Notes under the pieces: model-generated
What the model saw: only the letters and a program-made list of their open reading frames with translations
Told to the model about the DNA's origin: nothing
Database searches by the model: none
Translations under genes and position numbers: made by a program
In this document: positions 23,601 to 34,405 of the stretch, piece by piece
Position numbering within the stretch: position 1 is the first letter of the stretch
Layout: the number at the start of each line of letters is the position of its first letter
Assembly (NCBI GenBank): GCA_036925085.1
Contig: JAUPFP010000014.1
Span: forward strand, 3,847,501 to 3,911,500
Length of the DNA: 64,000 nucleotides
Direction of reading: 5' to 3'
Origin: Brachycybe producta
Lineage: Eukaryota > Arthropoda > Diplopoda > Playtdesmida > Andrognathidae

Positions 23601-25976
23601 AATTACTCTTAGTATTTAAAACATTTAATTTATTTTTAAAAGAAACTAGAAGAGTAAACGAATTTGCATAAATAATTTTTATTTTATCTTAGAAAATAAA
23701 ATTATTTGTGGCTGTTTTCTGAAAGAAACAAAATTTTTACGGTTTTTGGCAAATGAAATGGCTTCAAACATTGCATTAAATGTGTATTTTAAAAGATATT
23801 GCAAAAATAGATAATTATCTCTGTACTTTCATGATTTACTCTTCTATTTTCAAAATAAATTTTTACCATGTCTTGATCAGAACTAATAATCTCTAACCCC
23901 AGGTTTTTTTAAAACTAATTTGTCTGATTATCCTAGTTATTATTAAGGTAAAAAGAATTATGCTTTTTGTATTCAATGAGCTTGTTAGAGGCTAGAGTTG
24001 TTCTAGAATGAAAATACAGCCGAATTGAAGTTGTAGGTTAACTCTAGCCTCTGAGGAGCCTCTTTGTTTGCAAAAAGAATAATTCTTTTTGTCTTAGTTA
24101 TTATTGTTTATTTTTAACAATAGGAATATTTGGATTCGTAAACTTGACGGTGCTTCAAAGCATTATTTAGACGTTGAACGCCGTAGTAAAGAAAGGAGTC
24201 AATCTAGTAAGTTTCGGTGTAGTTTATAGTTTTATACATAATATGAAAAAAGTGTCGGGCTTTTGTTTAGTTTTTTTGTGTCGAGAAACTTTGTCCTTTT
24301 GTTTTTCGAGACGGTCTGTTTTTGTACGTTTTTTGTGTCGTTTGTGTTTTTTTTTCTTGTTTCAACTTTTAGCTCGCTCTCAACAGCGTGTTGTTTTGGG
24401 CCGACTTCTGGTTGTTGTTCAGGAAGGATTAGATTTAAAGGCTAAAGCCAATGGTAAGGAGATCTCTTTTCTCGCGATAACTTTCGACAGTCGCCGCCAA
24501 CGAATCGAGAGTTTTCATCACGCGACTAATCCCTTTTGCAAATTATTAACAAATCAGTTACTTTTAGGAATGCATGATGGAGCCTCTTCTTCTTCTTCTT
24601 CTTCGCTATTTTCTTCGTTCATCTCCAAAACTAACATTTTGTTTATTTTTTTTTTTTTGTTGCTTTACTAACCATAATTTTTGCACGATTACTTGTTTTA
24701 GTTTTAACATATTTAGCAATGCGTTCAGCATGGAAATAAGTTTTCTTTTTTTTTTTCTCCCGATATTTCCCTTGCTTTTGTTTTATTTCCGTAGTTCGTA
24801 GACGCCCTCCAATGGGTATGGTTAAAATCATAATTGTTGAAGCTTCTAAACTTGTTCTTAACCCACACAAAGGTAATTAACCAGAACTAATCCGTTCGAC
24901 TCTTTTATTTACCCAACTTACTAACATATTACTAACACCATAAAATAGTTATGACGATTTATGACGGCTGGACACAGTTCAGACTAGAAGCAACTTTTAA
25001 TTGCTGTATTTTAACAGAGAATTGCTCAAAGCAAAGTTTAAGCTTAGGTTTTTACAAACTCTCGGCTAGAAAACTTTGCCAAGGTCTTATTTTAGGGTTT
25101 AAAATGTAAATGTTCATCAAACCCTGCTTATTCTGTCTTTCAGGAGCAAAATTAAGATGAACATGATAGTGTTTTAGTAACTAGAAAGGCTCAATCACTT
25201 AAGAAGGATTTTATGTTGCTATCTTTTAAAATAAGCTTTTTATTTGAGTTTGAAAACAACCCAACTTTAAGCAAACGATATTTTTAAATTTTTGTCTCTA
25301 AAAACACCATTAGGTGATTGATCTACCCTTCTAGTTTTTTAAACACTCAAGTTTCTTCTTAATGTTGCTCCTGAAACGCAGAGGGTTTATACTAGGGAGG
25401 TTTACACTTTAAAATCAGCTAAATTTGTTGGAACTGTATTAAGTTTAGTTTTGTTTTTAGGCTAAAAATTTGCCTTAAGCAACGTTCTTTCTGACATATA
25501 GCTGGTGAAAGCCACCTAAAAGACTTGGAAAGGAGTTTCTTTTCTTTTACAAACTTTTAATGTGGCCTCCATAGGTCGTAGCGATCCCTATTGTGAGGTG
25601 AGCATGGGATCTCAGGAACACAGGACGAAAGTTGTAAACGATACGATCAATCCGAAGTGGAATGCTTCGATGCAGTTCAAAATCAAAGACACTCGAGAAG
25701 ATGTACTTTGCATCACTGTTTTCGATCGAGATTATTTCTCACCGAACGGTTAGCACCAAAACTGTTCACGGTTGCGCTTGATTTATTACATTTCAACGTT
25801 ATTTTGTTTTGTTTTTTATTGTGGTAGATTTTTTGGGTAGGACGGAGATTGGAATAGCCGATATTCTAAAAGAGTCTCTTAAAACTCCTGGTCCGATTAT
25901 TATGAAGAAAACGTTAGACGAGGTCGAAACCGGCGAGATCACGGTCAAGTTAGATCTGCAGCTATTTCAACAATAA
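11605..25976 (+). CDS. ITSN1: Intersectin, long form (EH-EH-coiled coil-5xSH3-DH-PH-C2)
   Basis: Intersectin is a clathrin-endocytosis scaffold whose long form is also a Cdc42 GEF. I join 31 exons in phase into about 1,694 aa (human ITSN1-L 1,721). Exons: 11605-11783, 12103-12386, 12433-12724, 12799-13064, 13129-13282, 13347-13749, 13844-13931, 14003-14565, 14985-15196, 15304-15609, 15683-15729, 16432-16604, 16673-16711, 16837-16872, 17311-17346, 17438-17470, 17569-17712, 17798-17921, 18506-18703, 21387-21496, 21591-21697, 21779-21851, 22250-22357, 22426-22524, 22603-22770, 22835-23059, 23135-23265, 24124-24206, 24373-24453, 25575-25748, 25828-25976. EH1 is near residues 13-105, EH2 204-300, coiled coil 343-620. 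The SH3s are near 718, 850, 934, 1043 and 1128. DH spans 1200-1385, PH 1420-1560, C2 1575-1690. The first intron is GC-AG. The boundary between exons 9 and 10 is ambiguous: donor GTGAGT at 15197 pairs in phase with 15304, but 15284 is a better-looking acceptor. Confidence 0.94.
11784..12102 (+). other. GC-AG intron 1 of intersectin
   Basis: Exon 1 ends CAAATATG and the intron starts GCAAGC; the acceptor is ttttag. The joined codon is TGG, giving IWSLAD, as expected in an EH domain. The second EH domain has an intron at the same place and phase with an ordinary donor (ATATG, then GTAATA), which supports the placement. No in-phase GT donor exists before the stop codon at 11794. Confidence 0.85.
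14667..14918. repeat. Foldback element (family A), intersectin intron 8
   Basis: The left arm has gattctgtagtttcagaag, gaaactaaaaaggtagctca and ttttcatgttgatat. The right arm has tgattcagctatcc and ttttgctcctgtaagacgga. The loop contains gacaagaatttaaaaaat. Confidence 0.8.
15866..16146. repeat. Foldback element (family A), intersectin intron 11
   Basis: The left arm reads ggagcaaaattac, gttttagaaactgg and gttgatatcttttaaaat. The right arm reads actagtttctaaaacact and ttcctgaaggacagaat, ending near acactttaaaaacacc. It is a mirror-symmetrical, non-coding element. Confidence 0.85.
16970..17235. repeat. Foldback element (family A), intersectin intron 14
   Basis: The left arm has ttgtgttagaaactaga and gatatcttttaaaatga. 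The right arm has tcattttaaaatatatcat and ttttaaaacactttcaat, ending with a diverged gaaacgtagaataacc. Confidence 0.75.
18141..18430. repeat. Foldback element (family A), intersectin intron 18
   Basis: The left arm has catgttgagatctttcaaaa and taaacttttttaatgg. The right arm has aaaaagcttattttaaaaga and gtgattgtgctaccctt, ending in tttttacactttaa. Confidence 0.75.
18704..21386 (+). other. Probable alternative 3' end for a short intersectin isoform
   Basis: Exon 19 (SH3E) ends at a strong GTAAGT donor. Retaining the intron adds two residues and a stop (TGA at 18709). Using an alternative acceptor (tttacag, exon from 18875) gives CGA then TGA at once. Either route yields a protein of five SH3 domains without DH-PH-C2, like vertebrate ITSN-S. 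About 2.4 kb of T-rich sequence follows, ending near AATAAA at 21286-21291, then the DH exon at 21387. The isoform is inferred, not seen. Confidence 0.5.
21990..22150. repeat. Half foldback element (family A), intersectin intron 22
   Basis: Only the right arm is clear: atatatcaacgtgaaaacac, tgacctacccttctag and ttttacactttaaa. The left half is decayed. Confidence 0.65.
23948..24095. repeat. Palindromic element (family B, aggctagagtt)
   Basis: The core ttagaggctagagtt (23985) mirrors aactctagcctct (ending 24052). The flanks also mirror: aaaaagaattatgctttttg on the left against caaaaagaataattcttttt on the right. It lies in intersectin intron 27. Other copies are at 49356 and 56643. Confidence 0.75.
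25098..25412. repeat. Full-length foldback element (family A), intersectin intron 29
   Basis: This is among the most complete copies. The outer end tttaaaatgtaaatgttcat is mirrored by ggaggtttacactttaaa. The left arm has ttattctgtctttcaggagc and ctagaaaggctcaatcactt; the right arm has gtgattgatctacccttcta and gttgctcctgaaacgcag. No ORF is present. Confidence 0.85.
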
Positions 25977-26541
25977 CAGCGCGATCCAAAAAAGTATCCT
26001 TAAAAGTATCCTTTTTTAAAAATTTCTTGTATCCTTTTTTTTTGTTGTCAGCATTTATCTTATTCATCAAAATGTTTGAATAGATTATTATATTTCCTAG
26101 TCACGATGATGTTTATAGGTTAAGATAAAAATGAAAATCTAAGCGATGATGATGATGACGAAAGCAAAATATTAATGTTATTATCTTTTGAAATCTTGTT
26201 TGTTTGGTAAATGTTTATTTTTTAAAGGTCTGTTTTTTGTGTTTTAAATTTGTTAGAAATCGTACATCAAAGTATCATTAAATTATATTTAATACATGAT
26301 GTCGATCGATTGACTGATTTTTGCAGCTTCGAACAAAAACTACTTTTATTTTAACGGCAGAAATTGAAAAATTAAAAAACGGTTCAGTTGTTAATCTTTG
26401 GTAAACAACTATAAATAAAATGTTCTTATAACAACAACAAAAAGGAGTCGAATAAAATGGAAGATTACGGCAGAAGAGATCGAAGAAGATTTTAAGCCTC
26501 GTAAACGTGATGCGAGATTTCACTTTAAAGTAGACTCGTTG

Positions 26542-28824
26542 TCAAACTAGCGGTGGAGCGTTTCCATTTGTATACGAACCATCGTTTTTCTTCCAAACTT
26601 CGTAAAACACCCAACTGATGTTGTAAGAAAATTATAGCGTTAAGTTTAGATATAACTTTGTATCATCGTAGGTGATTCGAGTTTGTTTTTGTTTTTATCA
26701 GAAGGATACAGTTCCATGAAGGATGGAACGTACGCAGTGTGCTGTTTATACTCGACGGGACAGTAAAGGTTTTCTAACTGAAGTTCGTACATTTTTAGAG
26801 CTTCCTCGGAGCTGATTCCGTTTCCCTGCGAATGACAATTCAATGAGAAATGGAATTAAGAATTTTACTGTTTTTAAAAAAAATTTTTAGTTTAAAAACA
26901 GCAAAAATTGTAGTCTTAGAAAACTTTCAATTTCTTCTTAGTGTTACTAAGAAGAAATTGAAAGTTTGTTAGAAACTAGAACGGTAGCCTGATTCTTAAT
27001 TGTATTTTCATGTTGATATTTTTCAAAAATAAACTTTGTTTAGTTTCAAATTAACATAAAAAGATTATGTTGAAGGATATCAACATGAAAATACCCTTAC
27101 GGCGTGTTTAGACCAAAATTAGATGTTCTAAACACACCTTTAAGTGGTTTACCTACCCTTCTAGTTTCTCTTAATTTTTCTCCTGAAAGACAGAGTTCGT
27201 TCATGCAATTAATTATCAAAAATAGTTACGTGTGTCAAGAATTTTCCGGACACATTCAGAACACGAAACGACAAATCCAAGATTTTTAGAATAAAATCCC
27301 AAAATTCTCCTATTTATGAGTTAATAAATGCATATTAAATTTCTTTCAGGTACAGAAGAGAATTAAAAAAAAAATTCACCGACCCTGTGGACTCGGTGTG
27401 ATCGGAATATCAGTGAGATCGCCGATAACATAATCATATTTCTTCTTTTTTGTAATGTACTGTTCCAAAACTTTGACACAATCGTCGACGATGATCTTTT
27501 ATCGAAAAAAAAAAGTGAGAAAACAAAAATATGGACGATTAGATTTTTTTCTTATTTTTAAATTAGATTTCAAAGAAGAAGAAAAACCCAAACTTCGTAA
27601 TTTGGACCCTTTCTAGTATCGAGACAATTTCCACAAACAGATCGAAGATGTTTACTACAAGCTTCCATGACCATTTCATCTATTTGAAGAGAATGTTTGA
27701 GTCAAGGAAAACAAAGAAACAAAAGCTGTCGTAAGTGATGTCGTATGGGACTTTGTGGTTTGGTTGCATGCCAATACGATGAGAGAGAGAGAGAGAGAGA
27801 AAGGATATTTCGATCATTGTGACCCATGCCGGGTTCTCTTTGAGCAATTCATGTAGTAGTCCACCGTCTCCTCCTCCCAATATTAGAACACTTTTTCCGA
27901 CATAATTCTCGATCCCATGGCGCATCAGAGTTTGCGTGTAAATCAGATCACTTTCGGCAAGATCTTAAAACAGGACAACAAAATAATGAAAACGGTTCTT
28001 TATTTTTTGTTGTTGCGACAATTTGAAATTTTACTCTGGAGATCATCCAACATTAAGAGATTTCCAAAGGACGGTGTATGAACTATTTTGATATTCTGAT
28101 AACGGGAGTTAGCTTCGTATAACAGTTCGTCCACGTCGTATTCCAGTAGTCGTTCGTCCGACGTCTTACTATACGGATCCACTATTCCTCCTCTCTTGAT
28201 CGGTGGAAATCTATTTCAGAGTTTTAAGTTTTATTTGAACAAGTTGAATTTAACGCTTTTTTTTTGGACTTGCCTCTTCTTCTTGATGCTTTTTGTCACA
28301 CTTTTCAGCTTACTCTCAATTTTGTTCAGCACCTTTTATATTAATTAATTAAAGGGCAAGATACGTGTGTTAAGGGTGTAAAGGGATCTGTGGTATGATA
28401 CTGAGGTGCATGTAGGGAAAAAGAAATAGGTTAAAAACACACCTCGGGTGAGAAAACCGCAGCCTCCGAGGAAGGTATAAACTCCTCTAGAGTGAAAGTG
28501 ATTAGTCCCTTAGGATATCCGCGTAAAGTTGCATGACTACAGTTAATAGAAATATAGCAAATCATGCAGCTACGGTTCTTTAAGCTAGGAAATAGTAATT
28601 GGGTTTCGTTACCTTCCCTTCGGACCCTGCAAAAGTGTTAGAAAGCCCCCAGTATCCCCGATGTTACAAGAGTGAATTGCTTTAAGATTGTGAGAATCCA
28701 TTAAAGCTTTCTCCAGTTGCTCTTGTAGAGGATGGGATTCGTTGTCGTCGTCTTCTTCTTCGGCATTTCTATTTATTAAGGTGGGATCCACATGAAAATC
28801 CATGAGCGTTGAGTGAACAGCCAT
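26542..28824 (-). CDS. SMS: Spermine synthase
   Basis: Spermine synthase is an aminopropyltransferase making spermine from spermidine and decarboxylated S-adenosylmethionine in the cytosol. Ten minus-strand exons: 28824-28613, 28536-28443, 28332-28274, 28210-28035, 27963-27809, 27683-27594, 27495-27384, 27309-27230, 26825-26710, 26614-26542. These give 388 aa (human 366). The start [10 protein letters not shown] matches the human start region. Then come [34 protein letters not shown] and LAESDLIYT. The nucleotide-binding [12 protein letters not shown] follows, then [12 protein letters not shown] (a carboxylate for the ribose hydroxyls), the catalytic-loop GDLTDIPI, and the C-terminal [14 protein letters not shown]. 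The spermine-synthase-type N-terminal domain separates it from spermidine synthase. Intron 3 is GC-AG, intron 5 is U12-type AT-AA, and intron 9 is probably U12-type GT-AG. A poly(A) signal lies at 26350-26345 on the minus strand. It is convergent with intersectin. Confidence 0.94.
26615..26709 (-). other. Probable U12-type GT-AG intron (SMS intron 9)
   Basis: The donor is GTATCCTTC, matching the U12 5' splice-site consensus. The 3' end (ttttcttacaacatcag) lacks a polypyrimidine tract next to the AG and has a branch-like ttttcttac about 10 nt from it. Splicing joins CT to TTGG, giving MELWVFY. Confidence 0.7.
26921..26967. repeat. Perfect 21-bp stem, 5-nt loop hairpin
   Basis: aaactttcaatttcttctta plus g (26921-26941) is exactly complementary to 26947-26967, with loop tgtta. 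It lies in SMS intron 8 and abuts a family A foldback copy whose left arm supplies the right stem. Confidence 0.9.
26947..27195. repeat. Foldback element (family A), SMS intron 8
   Basis: The left arm has gttagaaactagaacggtag and tttcatgttgatattttt. The right arm has aggatatcaacatgaaaata and ctacccttctagtttctc, ending ctcctgaaagacag. It accounts for most of the 404-nt intron, the longest in the gene. Confidence 0.85.
27684..27808 (-). other. U12-type AT-AA intron (SMS intron 5)
   Basis: The intron starts ATATCCTTT, the exact U12 AT-type donor, followed by (CT)n. The branch motif ttttccttgactc (branch A at 27702) is a near-perfect U12 branch site. It lies 18 nt before the only junction that restores the invariant MIEIDEM coding sequence, where the intron ends in AA. 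The exon ends share AAATA, so the exact cut is ambiguous within 5 nt, but no placement in that repeat gives AC or AG. Confidence 0.85.
28211..28273 (-). other. GC-AG intron (SMS intron 3)
   Basis: The donor AAGAG, then GCAAGTCC, is the canonical strong GC donor. The acceptor is ctgaaatag. The intron is 63 nt. The joint gives [11 protein letters not shown], matching the family's RLPPIVRGG block. Confidence 0.85.
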
Positions 28825-30870
28825 TGGTTTATCTTTGGACACGTCGATACTTTTTTGATGGAACGGATTCGATCACAAAGTTGCCCTGCCAGTGTTATAC
28901 CTTCCTGAAAAATATTTATCGAATGTTTTCTTATTGCGAGAAAAAGGAGTTCAGACATGGTTTCAAGCATTGAACTGTTTATGTAAAATTAATTGAACTT
29001 GAAAGCACTTGTGATTCTTTTATGAAAAATCAGGATTTGAATGGATATTTTAGGTTTTTTTACTTCATGGTTTTCAGAGGTTATTAAGGTTGAGTTTTAG
29101 TGATCTTGAGATTGCTGGGTCAGTCGTTATCCACCACGTTAGTGACAAATCAATGCACAATTTCAATTTATTTTTTTAATGCAAAGAAGAAACCGTTTTA
29201 CACGAAATAAACGAGCAGAATATTGATTCGTGTTAATTCAAATGATTTTTAATACAATTCTAAAATACTAAGACGGAATTTTTTCGTGTTAAAACTGTTT
29301 TCACTTTTTTCAGTTTATTGAGTTTTTTTTTTTCGCATTTTTATTTTCTTTAGTTTTTTTTCATCAATTTTATTTTACTTAATTTTACTTTAAAAATATT
29401 TTTTTAAGTTTTTCTTCAGTTTATTGAAATTGGCGTAAAATCTGGTCTCAAAAAATCAATTACATGAAAATAAATTAATTATTGCATGTGTTTAAAGGTG
29501 ATAATTTTGTGGTGGTCAGTTTCGAACACAATTGTTGATTATTTAATATAAAAAGCTGCTTCAAATTGTGTTTATTAAAATATATAAAATTACAAATTTT
29601 CCTCAGCGAACAAAAATGAGAATAAATTGAAAATTTCATCAATAATAATATTATAAATTATTGTGATATTTTCTACATACCAAAGTAACTGATCAATCAT
29701 TAATTCATTGTAGTATTTGAGTTTTCACTGCAGTGTCTCTGCAGTACAAATGCACAATTCTTCTTTCTACAAATATATTTTATTTTGTATTTTCATAAAA
29801 TGATGATGATGTTGAGCAAAAATGGTGAGATATTTCTTGCAGAAAACTCCGCTTTTAAAATCTTCTTTTGAGAGCAATATACAATAATAATAAATGGTCA
29901 AAGTTCAATCTGCTGATTTGACTAAAGTGAGGTCCATTTGATGAAATATTTTTTTTTCCTTCCAGTTTCTCAACACCTGTTCATCAATGGCCCTATAAGA
30001 AATAGATTCATCCCAGTAGCGTCATTGAATATGACCCAGTCTTAATCTTACATTTGCGGCAAATATTTCTGAAAAAGGGGGAGGTTTTGTGTAAAATATC
30101 GATTTTTTTCTTCTTCTTTGCCGTCCACCCTCGCAATTGCACTCAATTCATTTAAGTGTACAACTTTGCAGCATAACTCATTTGCATTCTTCTTTCATAA
30201 TATAATTTAATAAATAATAATAAAAAAGGGTTGATTTGTTGATTCGATGGATGGATGGTGCGGGGGGGGGGGACCTATTTTTAAATTATAAAATCTAAAA
30301 TAAAACGAAAAAAAAATGACTGATAATGAAAGGTGCCAAGGCTGCAAAAAAAAATATAGAGAAAACGTATTTGCAAGGTTTTTACTTGGTGGCTGCTTTT
30401 TATGCAAATTGCAAAAAAAAAAATTGAAATTGAGAATTAAAAGAGGTTTCAATTGTATCTTAAAATAAAAGCTGAAAATTTATTAGAAAGTGTTAAATTG
30501 AAGTTTTAATTGGAGGGTGTCCACAAATTAAGGCAGTGCCACTATTTAATTGTGGTTTTAAATTATTTTAAATAGTAAAAAAATAACAGTCTTGAAAAAA
30601 GTTTATCAATTTCGTATATAAGTAAAATCAGAATGAGGTCACTTGGTAAATGGGACAATTCTACTTTTGTTTCTTCTCTGTTTTCACTTTCGTTTTTTTC
30701 TTGGACAGAATTTTCTTTCAACTCATGAAGGGAGCTTTTTGATTTTGATAGATTTTCTCAAGTTTATTTTTACTTTTCTGATCATGTAATAATAATCTGT
30801 TAAAATCCTTGAACTGGTAATATTTTAAATTTCTACATAATAGCAAAATAATTGAAATATCTTAAAGACA

Positions 30871-31199
30871 TATTCTGCGTTTCAGAAGAGCAACACTAAA
30901 GAGAATTGGAAAGTGTGTTAAAAACTAGAATGGGTATCTGAATCACTTAATTGTATTTTTATGTTGATTTCTTTCAGAACAAACTTTTTATAAGGACCAA
31001 CAAAATTAACAAAATATCATCTTCATAAAGTTGAGTCATTTTCCAACTTACATAAAAAGTTTATTTTAAAAGATATCACGATGAAAACATCCTTAAGTGA
31101 TTGAGCTATCATTCTAGTTTCTAAAACACTTTCAAGTGCCTTATAATTTTGCTCCTGAAAGGTAGATTAATCAGAGTTTCAAGGGTGTTTACACTTTAA
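30871..31199. repeat. Full-length foldback element (family A)
   Basis: The copy opens tattctgcgtttcagaagag, then gttaaaaactagaatggg. The right arm has gattgagctatcattctagt and ttgctcctgaaaggtag, ending gtgtttacactttaag. Confidence 0.85.
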
Positions 31200-33801
31200 G
31201 ACCCTGTTTAAAATACAATTCAAGTGGATTACATTTACGACATTTTATTGACATGTACTCTCATATAATAGATGGATAACAAATATGATAATCTTATGAC
31301 CTTTCTTATTGGGTTTTCACCACTAACATCAAATTTATTTTTTCCTTATTTATCACTAAAAAATGTTTATTTTGCTTTTATTATGTATTTATCTTTGTCT
31401 TTGTTGATACTTTTTACTAGGAACTGAAAACTTTATATTCTGAAAAAATGAGTAATAAGTTTAAATAACAAGGATGCAACAAAAAACACACATAAAATGT
31501 GTTGTGTTCTGAAAAGTGCAAAGGAAACAATTTCGTAATTTGATACTAGTCGAAATATTACAACATATTCCATGATTAATTATCAAATATTACGACGATT
31601 CTCTCATTTGGGACAAAATGTTGTGCCAGAGAGGTGAAGCAATGACCCGAATGAGAGTAAAAGAAGTCCTCCAGACAAATTTCATAAGTAAAATTTTCCA
31701 GGAGCTCAAGGATGACCAGTGGTTACTAGCCACCACTCAGTATTGTAAATGCGGACAAAACACATACAATTCAAATCTATATACCTTTTTTTTATACAGG
31801 TATGGTAGGAGGCTATTATATATTTATATAGTGTACAGGTGTAAGGTAGGTGTTTCACCTTGGAACGTCATGACGGCAAATAAAAATGGGCCAATCATTA
31901 TTCTATTAGGTGACGTGGTCCACAGAAGGGGGAAAAAAAGGTGTGTTCTTCCTTTCTTTTCATGTTGGATTGTTGTTTTTTGTGTGTCTGTCTGCACTGC
32001 TGAGAAACAAGGTAGAAATCAATTGTGTCCAAGTGTCCACTACCTTTTTTGTTTTAATTATTCAGCTTATTTTAATGTCGATTTTAATTTTAGTTCGGAA
32101 TGAAATTTTTAATAATTAGCCAGTTCAGGTCCACATCTACTGGAGGACCAGGTGTTTGTTAGAAATAAGTATATTGGAACTGTTTTTTGGCGCCATGTAG
32201 GCGCAATATTTCACTGAAAACCTGAAAGTGGTGTATTTTTGTGTTCTGTACCAATTTTGACATTTATGTTTGGATCTCTTTTTGAGAAAAAAGTCTTTTC
32301 TACACAACTTCATTTCAGGTGAGAACCTTGTTTTTATTGGGGAGAACCAGAAACTGGGTCCAGTGGGAATTTCTTATTGGAGATTTATCTCTTGAGGCTA
32401 TGAATTTCTTTTGGAGTTTTTTTTTGTCTTTTCTATTTGTTTTAATAGTTGTTTGAGGCAATTCAGGGGTTTATTTAAGCCAAAAGGTATAGAATTTAGG
32501 CAGCTGTCTTGATTTTTCAGCTGCTCAGAACACCAACATTTTAAAGGACCTTTACAGTTTTGTTCGTTTTTTTAGGGTCTGTTTCTGCATAAATAATTTA
32601 AACTAAGGGTAACATAATGAAGTGTAAAAAATCCTAAATTAAATCTAAGGGGGCCAGGTAGTAAGTAGACTAATTTCTAACTAGAAGGTATTTGTGTTAT
32701 ATACAATTATGCATAACAATCAATTGTTCAAATTTGCAAATTTCTACACTTGATTTAGTTTTAGTTATTATTAATTCCAGAACGCGATTTCCGTAGTCAC
32801 GAAAACAGATTGAGAATTGCATTCTAAAATGAGACCCACTTTCTGAATAATTGGAAGTTTTTAATTGTTGCCACTTATACTTTCTGACCCATGAATTTAA
32901 TTAAGCGGTTTTTTTTTTGTTTTTCGTGTGTTTTGCTCATCCGAATAATTTGTGTTTCTTTCTGAATTGAATTCTGTTATTTGAGATCAAGGATATCATT
33001 TTTGCATTTTTAATTTTATTTTCTTTAGTTTTATTTCCATTGAAATGGAAAATTAATAGTTTTTTTCCTTATTTTTTCTTCCTTTTGATTTAATGTTTTT
33101 TTAAAATATTTTCTCATCTGTTACATTGAAATTACAATGTAAATAATACACTAAAATGGCCGCCATTTTGTAAAACATGGTTGCCATTTTTGTTAAGATG
33201 GGTACAGACGATCCATTTAGTTGCGTCTAGTGAATCGTAACTATATCCTTGTTCAGCCAGAAGTCAACTTCAATCTTTAGATTGAACTGAATTAATGTTG
33301 ATGATGTGTACTGTGGACTGACAAGCCTTGCAATATTTTACAAACATTGGGAACAGACAGAAACTGACTGAACTTATGTTGTAATATTGAAAGACATACA
33401 GTCAAGGTTTGACAAGCTAAGATTGTCAAGCTATAATTGAGCGTTTGTGGCCAGCTTTATGAAGCAAAAGAAGAGGGATACAACATATAAGAATTCATAC
33501 ATTTCTTTTCTTGAAATTCAAATACAATTTACATGCAAAAAAAAGTAGTTGATAAGAGAGAACCGTCAATTTAAAACTGTTGAAAGAAATCAGAAAGAGA
33601 TTGGATGTCTGACTCAGTTTTTCTTTTATAAATTATTTTTTAAAGTTCATTGCACCTTTTTTTTTGTGTGTAAGTTGTGTATTTGAGGGGGAGGTGAATG
33701 TATCAAAAGTTAACGAAAAGAAAATAGGTATGAATATTCCCTCCCTGGGTTTTTTTGAAGATTTTTTTAATATCTGAAATTGCATCCATGAGTGAATTTC
33801 A

Positions 33802-34405
33802 CTTAAGGCTCTGTTTCCACTTGATGAAAATTATTAAACTGTGAAAATTTCAACTTAAGAAGAAACAAAATGGCAGTTTACTATGGTGAAGTTAGCTAAT
33901 TAGTTATTACCTTATTAGACAATATAAATGTCAGTATTTTTTAGGAGAAAAGAAATTCGATATAACATATCACAAATGTGACCCCTCCTTTCCATTTACT
34001 ATAATTGTTATACTTTTATGTCAAAGTGAAGTGAGAAAACCCCTATTGCTTTACCACTTTAACTAAACCATAAAAAATACTGTTTCTAATCAATATTTAC
34101 AATTGAAATGGTGTCATTTTGAGATAAAGCTGTTATTAAATCTAACCTATATCTCATTAAAACACATTACATTACCTGAAATTGATGAATAATTAAAAAG
34201 AAAAACTAAAATAGAAACTGATCGAAAACTAAAAGTATATATATAAATATTGTAAGCAAGAATCACCATATCATTAATTTTAAAACAAATTCAACTAGTT
34301 TAAAATTTGAAATTATTATTATTATGAGCAATAATTATTTGTGCTTTATCTCAGGTTAAAATGCATTTTCACCTTCATTTTCGTCAAGTGGAAACAGGGC
34401 CTAAG
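33802..34405. mobile_element. Non-autonomous element with ~30-bp terminal inverted repeats
   Basis: The left end cttaaggctctgtttccact, with tgatgaaaa, is mirrored at the right end by ttttcgtcaagtggaaacag, then ggcctaag. The interior of about 550 bp is AT-rich without an ORF. The inverted ends suggest a DNA transposon derivative of unknown superfamily; a TA/TAA target duplication is possible but not clear. Confidence 0.6.

Noticed and set aside
28776..28970. Open frame on the minus strand overlapping the SMS start (MLETMSELLF)
   Set aside because: It is out of frame with SMS, has no supported splice path and resembles no family. Probably 5' UTR sequence.
31618..32103. 161-codon plus-strand open frame in the gene-poor stretch
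   Set aside because: Amino-acid order looks random, there is no family resemblance, and flanking splice sites are not convincing. Length alone is weak evidence.
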